A stretch of DNA of 64,000 nucleotides. It comes from Caulobacter sp. GTDB taxonomy: Bacteria; Pseudomonadota; Alphaproteobacteria; Caulobacterales; Caulobacteraceae. Positions within the stretch are counted from its first letter, which is position 1; each line of letters starts with the position of its first letter. The stretch is from the NCBI RefSeq assembly GCF_017744445.1, contig NZ_JAGIBH010000010.1, positions 186,001-250,000 of the forward strand, written 5' to 3'. Both the position numbers and the translations under genes were made by a program. Below are positions 36,689-45,661 of this stretch, piece by piece. The notes beneath the pieces are model-generated. The model did not search any database. It saw only the letters and a list, made by a program, of their open reading frames with translations, and was not told the DNA's origin.

Positions 36689-37038
36689 GTTCGTCCTCAT
36701 GTATGCGGGCCCTCGAGCCCGAACGCCGTGATCCGCCCCAAATCAAAAACGACAGGTTCTTGCTCCGCGGAATGGGATGCGCGGGGCCAAGCCTGTCAGG
36801 ATTTGGAATAGATCTCTAAGACACCCTTCGCCTTCGATCGGGCGAGCCGGTTCAAATGGGTTTATTGAAACGGCTTCTTCGACAAGACGGACGGTCGCGA
36901 ATAGCCGCAGCCGTCACGTCGAGGGCGACAATAGCATAAAATTCAGCCCTATGAAAGGGTTGCGTCCCGGCATGCGGGACGAACCGTCAAGCTTTCGCGG
37001 GCCGACGTCTTTTCAGGCTTGAGAAATCGAAGCGGGGC
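36689..37038. other. Intergenic region between fdxA and cdnL
   Basis: This 350-bp stretch has no convincing gene. It should hold the cdnL promoter, and its middle (about 36870-36950) is more AT-rich than its surroundings. A 7-bp inverted repeat, CGTCCCG / CGGGACG with a 5-nt loop at 36963-36981, may be the fdxA transcript end, but it has no U-tract. Confidence 0.5.
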
Positions 37039-37380
37039 TTAAGAGCCCTTGCCCGGCTTTTCGCTGAAGTACTTTTCGAACTTGCCGGTCTCGCGCTCGA
37101 ATTCCTCGCGGTCGGCGGGCGGCTCGCCCTTCACCGTGATGTTCGGCCAGACCTTGGCGTAGTCGGCGTTGATCTTCAGCCACTTGCCGTCGGCCTCGTC
37201 CTCGGTGTCGGGCTTGATGGCGTCGATCGGGCACTCCGGCTCGCAGACGCCGCAGTCGATGCATTCGTCCGGATTGATGACGAGGAAGTTCTCGCCTTCA
37301 TAGAAGCAATCGACCGGGCACACCTCCACGCAGTCCATGAACTTGCAGCGGACGCAGGCGTCGGTGACGATGTAGGTCAT
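37039..37380 (-). CDS. fdxA: Ferredoxin FdxA, 7Fe type
   Basis: The 113-residue protein has the two cluster-binding segments of FdxA-type ferredoxins: [20 protein letters not shown] and [17 protein letters not shown], giving one 3Fe-4S and one 4Fe-4S site. A polar C-terminal extension ([18 protein letters not shown]) is usual for this alphaproteobacterial group. It carries electrons in the cytoplasm. It lies upstream of cdnL on the same strand, a conserved neighbourhood in alphaproteobacteria. Confidence 0.94.
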   Translation of the reverse strand: MTYIVTDACVRCKFMDCVEVCPVDCFYEGENFLVINPDECIDCGVCEPECPIDAIKPDTEDEADGKWLKINADYAKVWPNITVKGEPPADREEFERETGKFEKYFSEKPGKGS

Positions 37381-37645
37381 CGAAAACTCGGATGAGGTCG
37401 GACGGAGTTAGGCGCGGGCGTTTTCGAAGCCTGCGGCCCTCTTGTCAATGCGGCTTGGCCGCACGCGGTCCCAGGAATTCTCAAGGCGTGGCCAGGGCGC
37501 GACGACTTTCTGCATGCGCTCGCGCGTTGTGCAGGGGCGCCGCGCGGCATCGCGTCATCTCGACGCAAACCATTTCTTATTGAACGAACGTGATTATGCG
37601 GACCGGGAAACGCCCAATAAAAACAAAGTCGGAAAGCCGACAAAT

Positions 37646-39730
37646 ATGAAGATTGAAGCCTTGGCTATCCAACCCACGCTGGAAGCCGATACCGCCACAC
37701 GCGCCCTGACCAGGGCGCGTGCGCGCGCATTCGGTGAGTTCGTCCGCGAGATTCCCTTCGCCGCGGCCTTGCTGGACCGTGACCTGACCCTGGTCGCCGT
37801 CAGCCGCGAATGGGCGCAGCAGGGGATCGCCGCGGGCGTGGGCATCGGCGACGACGCCGGGGCAGGCGGGCTGGTCGCGCCCGAGGACGCCGGCGTGCTC
37901 TTCGCCTGCGCCGAGGAAGGCGTGCCGTTCTCGCGCTACCTACCGACGCTGGACGCCCAGGGCGTGCAGCATGTGTGGCGCACGGAATTCAGCGCCTGCC
38001 AGGATGCGGGCGAAATCTATGCGGTGATGATCACCGCCCGCGACGTCACCGGCTATGCCGAGAGTGTCCTGCGCGCCGAGCGCGACCAGCAGCGCTTGAA
38101 GATGGCGCTGGAGCTGGATGACCTGTTGGTCCGCGAATACGATCTGCGCACGCGCGAGATCTATTTCTCGGGCACAGCGCCCGAGCTGCAGAAGTGGTGC
38201 CTGTTCGACGAGGACCCGCTGGAGATCGTCCATCCCGACGACCGCCAGCGCTGCGCCGACGCCGTGGCCACCCGCAAGCTGGGGGAGGCGCGGGTCTTCG
38301 AGTTCAAGCTGAACCGCGACGACGGGGTCGAGACCTGGGTCCGCTCGGTCGGCAAGGTGTTCGTAGGCGCCGACGGCAAGCCCGAGAAGCTGGTCAACCT
38401 GTTCAAGGACATCACCGACCGCCGCCGCCAGACCGAGGCGATCGAGACCCTGGCCTTCAAGGACCCTCTGACGGGCCTGCCCAACCGCGCCCTGTTCCAG
38501 CACCGCTTCCAGGAGGCGGTGACGGCGTCCGAGACCCTGGGCGAGATGTTCGGCCTGATCATGATCGACGTCGATCACTTCAAGGACATCAATGACAGCC
38601 TGGGCCATGACGCAGGCGATGCTCTGCTGAAGCGCCTGGCCGGCATGTTGCAGCACGCCTTCCGCAGCAACGACACCGTGGCCCGCCTGGGTGGCGACGA
38701 GTTCGCGGTGATCCTGCGCGGCCTGTATGGCGAGGCCGATATGCTGCGGCCGATCGGCAAGCTGCAGGACCTGCTGCGCCAGCCCATCGAGCATGGCGGC
38801 CGCAGCTTCACCGCCAGCGCCAGCATCGGCGCCGCTCTGCACGGCGATCCGGACGCCGACCCGGCCCACATGATCAAGAACGCCGACATCGCGCTGTACC
38901 GCGCCAAGGAGGCCGGCCGGAACCGCAGCATCGTGTTCGAGCCGTCGATGCGGTCCGAGGTCGAGCAGCGGCTGGAGCTGCTGCGCGACGTGCGCATGGC
39001 CCTGGCCGACAACGAGTTCACCCTGTTCTACCAGCCGGTGGTCGACATCCGCGAGAACAAGGTCGCCGGCTTCGAGGCCCTGATGCGCTGGGTCCACCCC
39101 GAGCAGGGCGTGCTGACCCCGGCCCGCTTCATGCCGGCCTTCGAGGACCAGGATCTCTCCCTGAAGCTGGGCGACGTGGCCTTCGAGGCGGCGCTGCGCC
39201 AGATGCGCGAATGGCTGGACGCCGGTGTCGACTTCGGCCGCGTCGCCGTCAACATCAGCTCGGCCCAGTTCCGCTCCGGACGCCTGGCCGAAGAGATCCA
39301 GGAGCGCCTGGCCCGCTGGAACGTGCCGTGCGAACGGCTGACCATCGAGGTCACCGAGAACGTCTATATGGGCTGGGGCTCGGACTTGGTCAGCGACACC
39401 GTCCGCCGCCTGCACGAGGCGGGCGTGATGATCGCCCTGGACGACTTCGGCACCGGATATGCCTCGCTGGCCAACCTGCGCCAGTTCCCGATCGACCGCC
39501 TGAAGATCGACAAGTCCTTCGTCCAGAACACTGAGGACGAGGCCATCGTGAAGGCGGTCATCACCCTGGGCACCTCCATGGGCATGAAGGTGGTGGCCGA
39601 AGGGGTCGAGGACGCCGAGCAACTGAAGGCCCTGGAGCACTACGGCTGCGACCAGGTGCAGGGCTACCATTTCGGCCGTCCGATGCCGGCCGACGCGGTG
39701 GCGGGCTTCCTGAAGGGCTTTGGGGGCTAG
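37646..39730 (+). CDS. PAS-GGDEF-EAL cyclic-di-GMP enzyme
   Basis: The 694-residue protein has two PAS-like domains (about 25-135 and 150-265), a GGDEF domain (about 270-430) with intact Gly349-Gly-Asp-Glu-Phe353, and an EAL domain (about 445-690) with Glu477-Ala-Leu in GFEALMRW, plus DDFGTGYASL and KIDKSFVQN. The RSND motif at 340-343 is an RxxD inhibitory site five residues before GGDEF. So it can in principle both make and break c-di-GMP, with feedback. No membrane segment is seen. ATG 37646 was chosen as the first start giving a normal N-terminus; upstream residues look non-coding. Confidence 0.9.
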   Translation: MKIEALAIQPTLEADTATRALTRARARAFGEFVREIPFAAALLDRDLTLVAVSREWAQQGIAAGVGIGDDAGAGGLVAPEDAGVLFACAEEGVPFSRYLPTLDAQGVQHVWRTEFSACQDAGEIYAVMITARDVTGYAESVLRAERDQQRLKMALELDDLLVREYDLRTREIYFSGTAPELQKWCLFDEDPLEIVHPDDRQRCADAVATRKLGEARVFEFKLNRDDGVETWVRSVGKVFVGADGKPEKLVNLFKDITDRRRQTEAIETLAFKDPLTGLPNRALFQHRFQEAVTASETLGEMFGLIMIDVDHFKDINDSLGHDAGDALLKRLAGMLQHAFRSNDTVARLGGDEFAVILRGLYGEADMLRPIGKLQDLLRQPIEHGGRSFTASASIGAALHGDPDADPAHMIKNADIALYRAKEAGRNRSIVFEPSMRSEVEQRLELLRDVRMALADNEFTLFYQPVVDIRENKVAGFEALMRWVHPEQGVLTPARFMPAFEDQDLSLKLGDVAFEAALRQMREWLDAGVDFGRVAVNISSAQFRSGRLAEEIQERLARWNVPCERLTIEVTENVYMGWGSDLVSDTVRRLHEAGVMIALDDFGTGYASLANLRQFPIDRLKIDKSFVQNTEDEAIVKAVITLGTSMGMKVVAEGVEDAEQLKALEHYGCDQVQGYHFGRPMPADAVAGFLKGFGG

Positions 39731-39779
39731 CGTCAGCCCTTAGTGGCCTGCGACGCCGCCCATCGTGTAGCGTCGGCCC

Positions 39780-41111
39780 ATGACACTGACGGTGCGCAAA
39801 GTGCTGCGGCGATCCCGCGGCTTCGTGGGGCGGTCCATCTGGGTGATGGTCGCCATCGTGCTGCTGCAGCTGACGGCCAGCGTGGCCTTCTACAGCGCTA
39901 TCGATCGCCAGACCCTGCGCGAGGATCACGCCCGCCGCATCGCCGAGCTCTTGGTGGTGGGCGAGCGCGTCGCCCGCCTGGCCCAGGCCGATTTCGACCA
40001 GGTGATGAGCTCGCACTACCTCGAGGCCGAGATCGCCGTCCTGCCGCCCGAGGGGCCTCCGCCGACGCGTGACCAGACCGCCGAGGCCAAGGCCATTGTC
40101 GACTATGTTCAGCGCTGGGAGCCTGGCCTGGCCGGCCACCCGCTGCGCCTGTGGTCCGAAAGCCGGCCCGAGGGCGGCCGCGACCTGGTGGGCGTCATGG
40201 GCTTGAAGGACGGTCGCTGGCTGACCTTCCGCTCGCGCAACTTCCCCCGGCCCTGGCCGATCGCCCTGCGCGCGGTGGCCACGACCCTGGTCTTCTCCCT
40301 GGCCTGCGTGGCCCTGGGCGCCTACGCCCTGCGCCAGCTGGGCGAGCCGCTGCGCCGGCTGACCGAGGCCTCGCGCCACGTCGGTGAGGCGCCGGTCTCG
40401 CCGATCGCGGTCGAGGGCCCCAACGACATCGTCGAGCTGGGCCGGGCCTTCAACGACATGCAGCGCCGCATCGCCGGCCTGATCGAGGACCAGGCGAAAG
40501 CGATGGAGGCGCTCAGCCACGACCTGCGCACGCCCCTGGCCCGCCTGACCCTGGCCGCCGACTATATCGAGCCCGACGACATCAAGGTGCTGGTCGCCGA
40601 CAACACCCACGAGCTGGACGCCATGCTGCGCTCCCTGGCCGACTGGCTGCGCGCTCAGCACTCGGCCAGTACGGCCGAGGAGGTCGACCTGCCGTCGCTG
40701 ATCAATGGCGTGGTGGCCCGCTGGCCCGACAAGGTCCGCTACGAGGGCGACAAGACGCTGGTCGTGACCACCCATCGCGGACCGCTGGAGCAGGCCCTGA
40801 TCCGCCTGATCGACAACGCCGTCCGCTTCGGCGGCCAGGCCAAGGTGCGGCTGGTCGACGGCCCCGACGGCCCGCTGATCGAGGTGCTGGATCACGGTCC
40901 CGGCCTGACCGAAGAGGCCATGGCCCGGATCTATGAGCCGTTCTTCCGGGGCGACGCCGCCCGGGCCCGCGACACCGGCGGCTTCGGCTTGGGGATTCCT
41001 ACGGCCGAACGCCTGATCAAACGCTTCGGCGGCAAGCTGGTGATCGGCAACCGCGAAGGCGGCGGGGTCAGCGCGAAGGTGTGGCCGCCCATCCCAAACC
41101 CTCTCTCATAG
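39780..41111 (+). CDS. Orphan sensor histidine kinase
   Basis: This 443-residue kinase has two membrane helices (about 20-42 and 158-184), a short periplasmic region, HAMP (about 185-235), a HisKA with His247 in EALSHDLRTPLARL, and an HATPase domain with DNAVRFGG, DHGPGLTEE and GGFGLGIP. It resembles EnvZ-type kinases. No response-regulator gene is adjacent. The last residues (PNPLS) and the stop codon are encoded by the left arm of repeat B1, so the original C-terminus may have been changed by repeat insertion. Confidence 0.9.
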   Translation: MTLTVRKVLRRSRGFVGRSIWVMVAIVLLQLTASVAFYSAIDRQTLREDHARRIAELLVVGERVARLAQADFDQVMSSHYLEAEIAVLPPEGPPPTRDQTAEAKAIVDYVQRWEPGLAGHPLRLWSESRPEGGRDLVGVMGLKDGRWLTFRSRNFPRPWPIALRAVATTLVFSLACVALGAYALRQLGEPLRRLTEASRHVGEAPVSPIAVEGPNDIVELGRAFNDMQRRIAGLIEDQAKAMEALSHDLRTPLARLTLAADYIEPDDIKVLVADNTHELDAMLRSLADWLRAQHSASTAEEVDLPSLINGVVARWPDKVRYEGDKTLVVTTHRGPLEQALIRLIDNAVRFGGQAKVRLVDGPDGPLIEVLDHGPGLTEEAMARIYEPFFRGDAARARDTGGFGLGIPTAERLIKRFGGKLVIGNREGGGVSAKVWPPIPNPLS

Positions 41112-41464
41112 AGAGAGGGAGGGGCCCGCCGCGAAGCGGTGGGAGGGTGAGTGGTTACGCTCTTTCCGGAGAAGGCTGTGTGGTGACAGTCGCCCGCTTT
41201 TTGGTATCGCTGCCATATGAACGCTTTTGCGTCTTTCGTCGTCCTGGGCGCGCTCGATGGGCCAGACGGGGTTCAGGCAGCGTTTCTAGTGCTCACGATG
41301 GTGCTGCACATGGCATTGGTGCTGTTCGACATCACAAAATCGCGCCGGTTCCTCTGACATTGCAAAGTCCGCTATGGGCGAAAGGTGACCTTTCCGGTCG
41401 CGGTGTAACCTCTCACCCTCCCACCGCTTCGCGGCGGGCCCCTCCCTCTCTCTATGAGAGAGGG
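41099..41464. repeat. Long perfect inverted repeat pair, family B copy 1
   Basis: A 53-bp sequence at 41099-41151 is repeated exactly, inverted, at 41412-41464. Each arm folds into two hairpins: CCCTCTCT-CATAG-AGAGAGGG, then a CCCGCCGC-GAA-GCGGTGGG stem. The 260-bp interior is unrelated to neighbouring genes and contains one small candidate ORF (41217-41357). The arms supply the stop codons of the histidine kinase on the left and the S4 gene on the right. The element recurs at 49309-49520 with a shorter interior. Confidence 0.9.
41217..41357 (+). CDS. Candidate small membrane protein inside repeat B1
   Basis: A 46-codon ATG frame encodes a mostly hydrophobic peptide (MNAFASFVVLGALDG, then AAFLVLTMVLHMALVLFD) with a basic end (ITKSRRFL). 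One membrane helix is predicted by eye. No good ribosome site precedes it and no homologue is known to me, so it may be a chance ORF. Codon use is less GC-biased than in flanking genes. Confidence 0.3.
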   Translation: MNAFASFVVLGALDGPDGVQAAFLVLTMVLHMALVLFDITKSRRFL

Positions 41465-41748
41465 TTTTCGAGAGCCTCATACAGCCCGCGCGCTTCGGTC
41501 GCCGGGCCTCGGCGTTCGCCGCAGTCCAGCACGCGCACCGCGATCAACCGTCCGCCGAGCCCGAACACCACCACATCACCGGGCTTCAGCGTCCGCGAGG
41601 GCTTGTCCACCCGGCTCTCCGCCCCGCCACGGGTCAGGCGGATGCGGCCTTCGTCGACGAACTTGGCGGCCAGGGAGCGGGTCTTGAAGAAGCGGGCGCG
41701 CCAGAGCCAGACGTCGGCGCGGACGCTGTCGCCATGGGTATCCGTCAT
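41452..41748 (-). CDS. S4-domain RNA-binding protein (Hsp15-like)
   Basis: The 98-residue protein is a near-minimal S4 domain: RADVWLWRARFFKTRSLAAK, FVDEGRIRLTRGG, and KPSRTLKPGDVVVFGLGG. Hsp15/HslR-type S4 proteins bind structured rRNA or stalled 50S subunits. The ATG start overlaps the helicase stop by 4 bp, so they are co-translated; a helicase-S4 pair near fdxA is common in alphaproteobacteria. Its last residues (ENPLS) and stop come from the right arm of repeat B1. Confidence 0.88.
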   Translation of the reverse strand: MTDTHGDSVRADVWLWRARFFKTRSLAAKFVDEGRIRLTRGGAESRVDKPSRTLKPGDVVVFGLGGRLIAVRVLDCGERRGPATEARGLYEALENPLS

Positions 41749-44291
41749 GACGCGGCTTTCTGGGTCGCCGACTTGCGGCGGCGTGGCTTCTTCCGGCGCG
41801 GCGGCGGCTCCGTGAGCTTGGCCAGCGCCGCGAACGGCGAGTCCGGTCTCGCCTTGACCGGCTTCTGCTCCAGCTTGGCGGCGCCGCGGCGCTTCCAGAC
41901 GATCGGCTGGTCGGGCTTGGCGCGGATGGCCGGCGTGTAGTCCAGGGCCCGCAGCACGTTGGAGGCCTGCTTGGCGGTCCAGCCCAGCTTCTCCAGGGCC
42001 TGGTCGGTCAGCACCACGCCGCCATGCTGCTGGGCGGCGCGCAGCAGGGCGTCCAGCGCCTCTAGTTGTTCGACCGGAATGCTGAAGCCGGCCACGGCGC
42101 GCAGGCCGCTGGCCGACAGCTCGCGCCCCGACGGTTCGGGCGAGGGCAGGGTCTCCAGTGTGGTCAGAGCCCCGCGCCAGCCGGTGGGATTGAGGGCGCG
42201 GGCGCAGGCGATGGCCTCGGCGGTGATGACGCCGGGGCAGTAGAGGCTGAACGCGCCGATCTTGACGCCCAGGCTCTTGAGCGTCCGGCGCTCGCCCTGG
42301 CTCAGGGCCTTCAGCTCGGGATCGACCGGACGCTTGTCCAGCACGCCGCCGGCCTCCAGCAGCCGGTGTGCCACGCCGCGCGGCAGGCCGCGCAGCTCGC
42401 CGCCGCCCAGGGCGCGTTCCAGCTTGCGCAGTGGGGCCAGGTGCTTGTCGACCTCGCTGGCCAGGAAGGCGTCCAGCCGCCGTTCGGCCCGCTCGCGCAC
42501 GGCCGCCGCGCCCAGCTCGCCCAGCAGGCGCGCGCGAGGCGACAGCAGGGGCAGGTCACGGCGCACGGCCCCGGCCGCCTCGCCGCGCCACAGGATCACG
42601 CCGTCGGGCGTCAGGGCGAAGGCGTCGTCGGGTTCGCCGGCCAAGAGGCCCAGGCGGCGGGCGATCTCGGGCCCGACCGCGCGCTGGGCGGCGTTGCGCA
42701 GGGCCTTTTCCTCCAGCGGCGAGGCGGCCTTGACCGGGGTGAAGGCCACGCCCGACAGGTGGCCGACCACGTGGCCCTCGACCGTGACTTCGCCATCTTG
42801 GCCGACGCCGGCATACAGCGTCTCGCGCTCGCCCAGCTGCTTCATCAGCACGCTGGTGCGGCGGTCGATGAACCGGGCCATCAGCTTTTCGTGCAGGGTG
42901 TCGCTGATCCGGTCCTCCAGCTGGCGGGTCAGGCCCTGCCAGTGGGCGGGGTTGGCCACCCAGTCGGGACGGTTGGCGATGTAGCTGAGCGTGCGCACGC
43001 CCGACAGCCGCGCGGCCAGGCTGTCGATCTCGCCGTCGACGCGGTCCAGCGCCTTGAACTGGGCGTTCACCCAGTCCTCGGGCAGGCGCTTCTTGCCCGT
43101 GGTCAGGTCATCGAACAGGGTGCGCGCCATGCGCTGGTGGTCGTCGTCGGTGGTCTTGCGGAAGTCCGGCGTCTGGCAGACGTCCCACAGGCGCAGCAGG
43201 GCCGAGCGGTCGGTCTTGCAGCGCTTTATGACGTCCTCGTCGCGCGCCAGGGCCCGCAGGGTGCGTTCGTCCAGCGCCTCTTGCGACAGCGACAGGCTCT
43301 TGCGTCCCGGCGGCTCGTTCAGCGACCGCAGCAGGCCGGGCAGCGAGCCGAAGTCGAGGCGGGCGTTGCGCCATTCGGCCTGGGTGATCGGCTCGAACGC
43401 ATGGTTCTCGACCGCCTCGACCAGGTCTTCGTCGATCTCCTCGCAGTCGCCCGTCACGCCGAAGGTGCCGTCGCGGGTATAACGGCCCGCCCGGCCGGCG
43501 ATCTGGCCGACCTCCTGCGGATAGAGCCAGCGCGTGCGCTTGCCGTCGAACTTGCGCAGGCCGGCGAAGGCCACGTGGTCGACGTCCATGTTCAGGCCCA
43601 TGCCGATAGCGTCGGTGGCGACCAGGAAGTCGACCTCGCCGGACTGATAAAGTGCGACTTGGGCGTTGCGGGTGCGAGGGGAGAGGCTGCCCATCACGAC
43701 TGCCGCCCCGCCGCGCTGGCGGCGGATCAGCTCGGCGATCGCGTAGACCGCGTCGGTCGAGAACGCGACGATCGCCGTGCGACGAGGCAGGCGAGTCAGC
43801 TTCTTGGAGCCGGCATAGGACAGGTTCGAGAACCGCTCGCGCCCGACGATCTCGGCGTCCGGCAGCAGGCGGCGGACCAGCGGGGCCATGGTGCCCGCGC
43901 CCAGGAACATGGTCTCGAACTTGCCACGCGCATGCAGCAGGCGGTGGGTGAAGATGTGGCCGCGCTCGGGATCGGCGCACAGCTGGATCTCGTCGACGGC
44001 CAGGAAGTCGACCTCGCGCGCCAGCGGCATGGCCTCGACCGTGCAGACGAAATAGGCCGCGCGCGGCGGGGTGATCTTTTCCTCGCCGGTGATCAGGGCG
44101 ACGGCGGCCTTGCCGCGCAGCTTGACGATCCGGTCGTAGATCTCGCGCGCCAAGAGGCGCAGCGGCAGGCCGATCATCCCCGAGGCGTGACCCAGCATGC
44201 GTTCGACGGCCAGATGGGTCTTGCCGGTATTGGTGGGCCCCAGGACCGCGGTCAGCTTCGAAGGGGCCAGGCCGGTCGAACGGTCACTCAT
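41745..44291 (-). CDS. SUV3-like DEAD/DExH RNA helicase
   Basis: This 848-residue helicase has Walker A in VLGPTNTGKTHLAVERM, a DEIQ-type motif II (FLAVDEIQLCADPERGHIFT), motif III-like FLGAGTMAPL, and in the second RecA lobe VMGSLSPRTRNAQV, LVATDAIGMGLNMDV and QIAGRAGRY. This matches the SUV3 family, the mitochondrial RNA-degradosome helicase and its alphaproteobacterial relatives. The C-terminal 350 residues are a helical family-specific region, with a strongly basic tail (PPPRRKKPRRRKSATQK) that probably binds RNA. It is coupled to the downstream S4 gene. Confidence 0.9.
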   Translation of the reverse strand: MSDRSTGLAPSKLTAVLGPTNTGKTHLAVERMLGHASGMIGLPLRLLAREIYDRIVKLRGKAAVALITGEEKITPPRAAYFVCTVEAMPLAREVDFLAVDEIQLCADPERGHIFTHRLLHARGKFETMFLGAGTMAPLVRRLLPDAEIVGRERFSNLSYAGSKKLTRLPRRTAIVAFSTDAVYAIAELIRRQRGGAAVVMGSLSPRTRNAQVALYQSGEVDFLVATDAIGMGLNMDVDHVAFAGLRKFDGKRTRWLYPQEVGQIAGRAGRYTRDGTFGVTGDCEEIDEDLVEAVENHAFEPITQAEWRNARLDFGSLPGLLRSLNEPPGRKSLSLSQEALDERTLRALARDEDVIKRCKTDRSALLRLWDVCQTPDFRKTTDDDHQRMARTLFDDLTTGKKRLPEDWVNAQFKALDRVDGEIDSLAARLSGVRTLSYIANRPDWVANPAHWQGLTRQLEDRISDTLHEKLMARFIDRRTSVLMKQLGERETLYAGVGQDGEVTVEGHVVGHLSGVAFTPVKAASPLEEKALRNAAQRAVGPEIARRLGLLAGEPDDAFALTPDGVILWRGEAAGAVRRDLPLLSPRARLLGELGAAAVRERAERRLDAFLASEVDKHLAPLRKLERALGGGELRGLPRGVAHRLLEAGGVLDKRPVDPELKALSQGERRTLKSLGVKIGAFSLYCPGVITAEAIACARALNPTGWRGALTTLETLPSPEPSGRELSASGLRAVAGFSIPVEQLEALDALLRAAQQHGGVVLTDQALEKLGWTAKQASNVLRALDYTPAIRAKPDQPIVWKRRGAAKLEQKPVKARPDSPFAALAKLTEPPPRRKKPRRRKSATQKAAS

Positions 44292-44337
44292 ACTTGGAAG
44301 GTGGGGCGGGAATCGTGGGGAGGCAAGCGGCGCGGGA

Positions 44338-45072
44338 CTACATCCGCGCCGCCGTCCGGAATTCCCGCTCGAACGCCGCCAGGTCGGCGGCCTCGATGTC
44401 CGACACCGCCCAGAATTCCAGCCCGCCGGCCCGCCAGCCGCGCAAGGCGTAGCCGTCCTGGCGGGCGCTGGTCTTCAGGAGCGGCGCCGCGCCGGCCGGG
44501 CGGATGAAGAGGTTGATGGTGTGCAGGTGACGGCGGAACACCAGCACGGCGACGTTCTGGCGCTGGATCACGTCCAGCCGGCCGCCGATCAGCGGATAGC
44601 CCCGGTCCTTGAGGTCGAAGACCGGCGGGGCGAAGTCGACGCGGCCATTGAACCAGGGTTTCACCGTATGGCGGTCCGAGGTCTCGACATCGACCAGGTG
44701 GCCCGATTGCACCGAGCGCACCTGGCCGTCGACCAGGGCGGTGGTCAGGCTGGGCGCGGCCAGCTGCGGGGCGACGACGGCGGCTAGCACGCCAGCCGCG
44801 ATCGCGCCGATGGCGCCGTCGCGCAGGGAGAAGCGCTTGCGGGCCGGGGCGCCCACGGTCCGGGCCACGATCTTCGCGCGCAACCTGTCTGGCGCGACCT
44901 CGCGCAGGCCTTCGACGTTCAGCGCCTCGCGCACCGCCTCCAGCCGGGCCAGCGCCGCGCGGCAGCCGGCGCAGCCGCGCAGGTGCTCTTCCAGGCTGGC
45001 GGCGGCGACGGGATCCAGCTCGCCGTCGAACAGCGCCTGCAGCGCCATCTCCTTGTCGGTGCAGGCGGTCAT
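44338..45072 (-). CDS. Zinc-binding anti-sigma factor
   Basis: The 244-residue protein has an N-terminal anti-sigma zinc motif His30-x3-Cys34-x2-Cys37 (EEHLRGCAGCRAAL), one membrane helix (about 85-108, AIGAIAAGVLAAVVAP) and a periplasmic domain of about 135 residues. ATG 45072 overlaps the sigma-gene stop (ATGA) and has GAAGAAGG before it, so the two are coupled. It should hold the adjacent ECF sigma at the membrane until a redox or envelope signal releases it. Confidence 0.88.
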   Translation of the reverse strand: MTACTDKEMALQALFDGELDPVAAASLEEHLRGCAGCRAALARLEAVREALNVEGLREVAPDRLRAKIVARTVGAPARKRFSLRDGAIGAIAAGVLAAVVAPQLAAPSLTTALVDGQVRSVQSGHLVDVETSDRHTVKPWFNGRVDFAPPVFDLKDRGYPLIGGRLDVIQRQNVAVLVFRRHLHTINLFIRPAGAAPLLKTSARQDGYALRGWRAGGLEFWAVSDIEAADLAAFEREFRTAARM

Positions 45073-45650
45073 CGGGCCTTCTTCCACTGTTCGGTCTCCG
45101 GCTCCAGCATGGCCGAGAGCATGTCGCGCGCCCGGGCCAGGCGCGACATGACGGTGCCGATCGGCGCGGCCGTCGCCTCGGCGATCTCCTTGTACGACAG
45201 GCCTTCGAGCTCGCGCAGCACCAGGGCCTCGCGGAACGGCTCGGGCAAGGCGTCGATGCAGCGGCGCATGGTCTGCACCGTGCTCTTGCGCTCCAGCAGG
45301 CTGAGCGGCGTCTCCTCGTCCGGGGGCTCAAAGAAAGCGTTTTTTGGAGGTTCCGCTGTCGGGATCGCCCGGCCATTCTCCGTCGCCCAGTCGCGCCAGC
45401 AGTTGCGGACGATGGCCATCAGCCAGGCCTTCTCCTGGCCCCGGCACGAGCCGAACGCCTTGTAGGCGCGCAGGAAGGCCTCCTGCACGATGTCCTCGGC
45501 CGCCGTCGGCTCGCGGCACAGGAAGCGGGCATAGCCATAGGCCGCGTCCAGGTGCGGCAGCACCAGGAACTGGAAACGCTCCTTTGCGGTCTGGTCCTCT
45601 TTCGCAGGCTCCCGGCGGAAGACCAGACGCGGCATGGACAGGCGGCGCAT
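45069..45650 (-). CDS. ECF sigma factor
   Basis: This 193-residue ECF sigma has region 2 (FLVLPHLDAAYGYARFLCRE, AAEDIVQEAFLRAYKAF) and region 4 (LPEPFREALVLRELEGLSYK, APIGTVMSRLARARDML). The frame is open further upstream, but ATG 45650 avoids overlapping the cytochrome gene; ATG 45635 is an equally possible start. It is followed by its anti-sigma and preceded by cytochrome c and phosphoesterase genes on the same strand, probably one operon. Confidence 0.87.
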   Translation of the reverse strand: MRRLSMPRLVFRREPAKEDQTAKERFQFLVLPHLDAAYGYARFLCREPTAAEDIVQEAFLRAYKAFGSCRGQEKAWLMAIVRNCWRDWATENGRAIPTAEPPKNAFFEPPDEETPLSLLERKSTVQTMRRCIDALPEPFREALVLRELEGLSYKEIAEATAAPIGTVMSRLARARDMLSAMLEPETEQWKKAR

Positions 45651-45661
45651 GACGGAACGGC

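Noticed and set aside
36869..37038. tRNA or small RNA gene upstream of cdnL
   Set aside because: No cloverleaf could be drawn and the only hairpin (36963-36981) lacks a U-tract.
42066..44507. 813-codon plus-strand open frame
   Set aside because: Complement of the helicase gene, whose motifs are all intact; shadow of high third-position GC.
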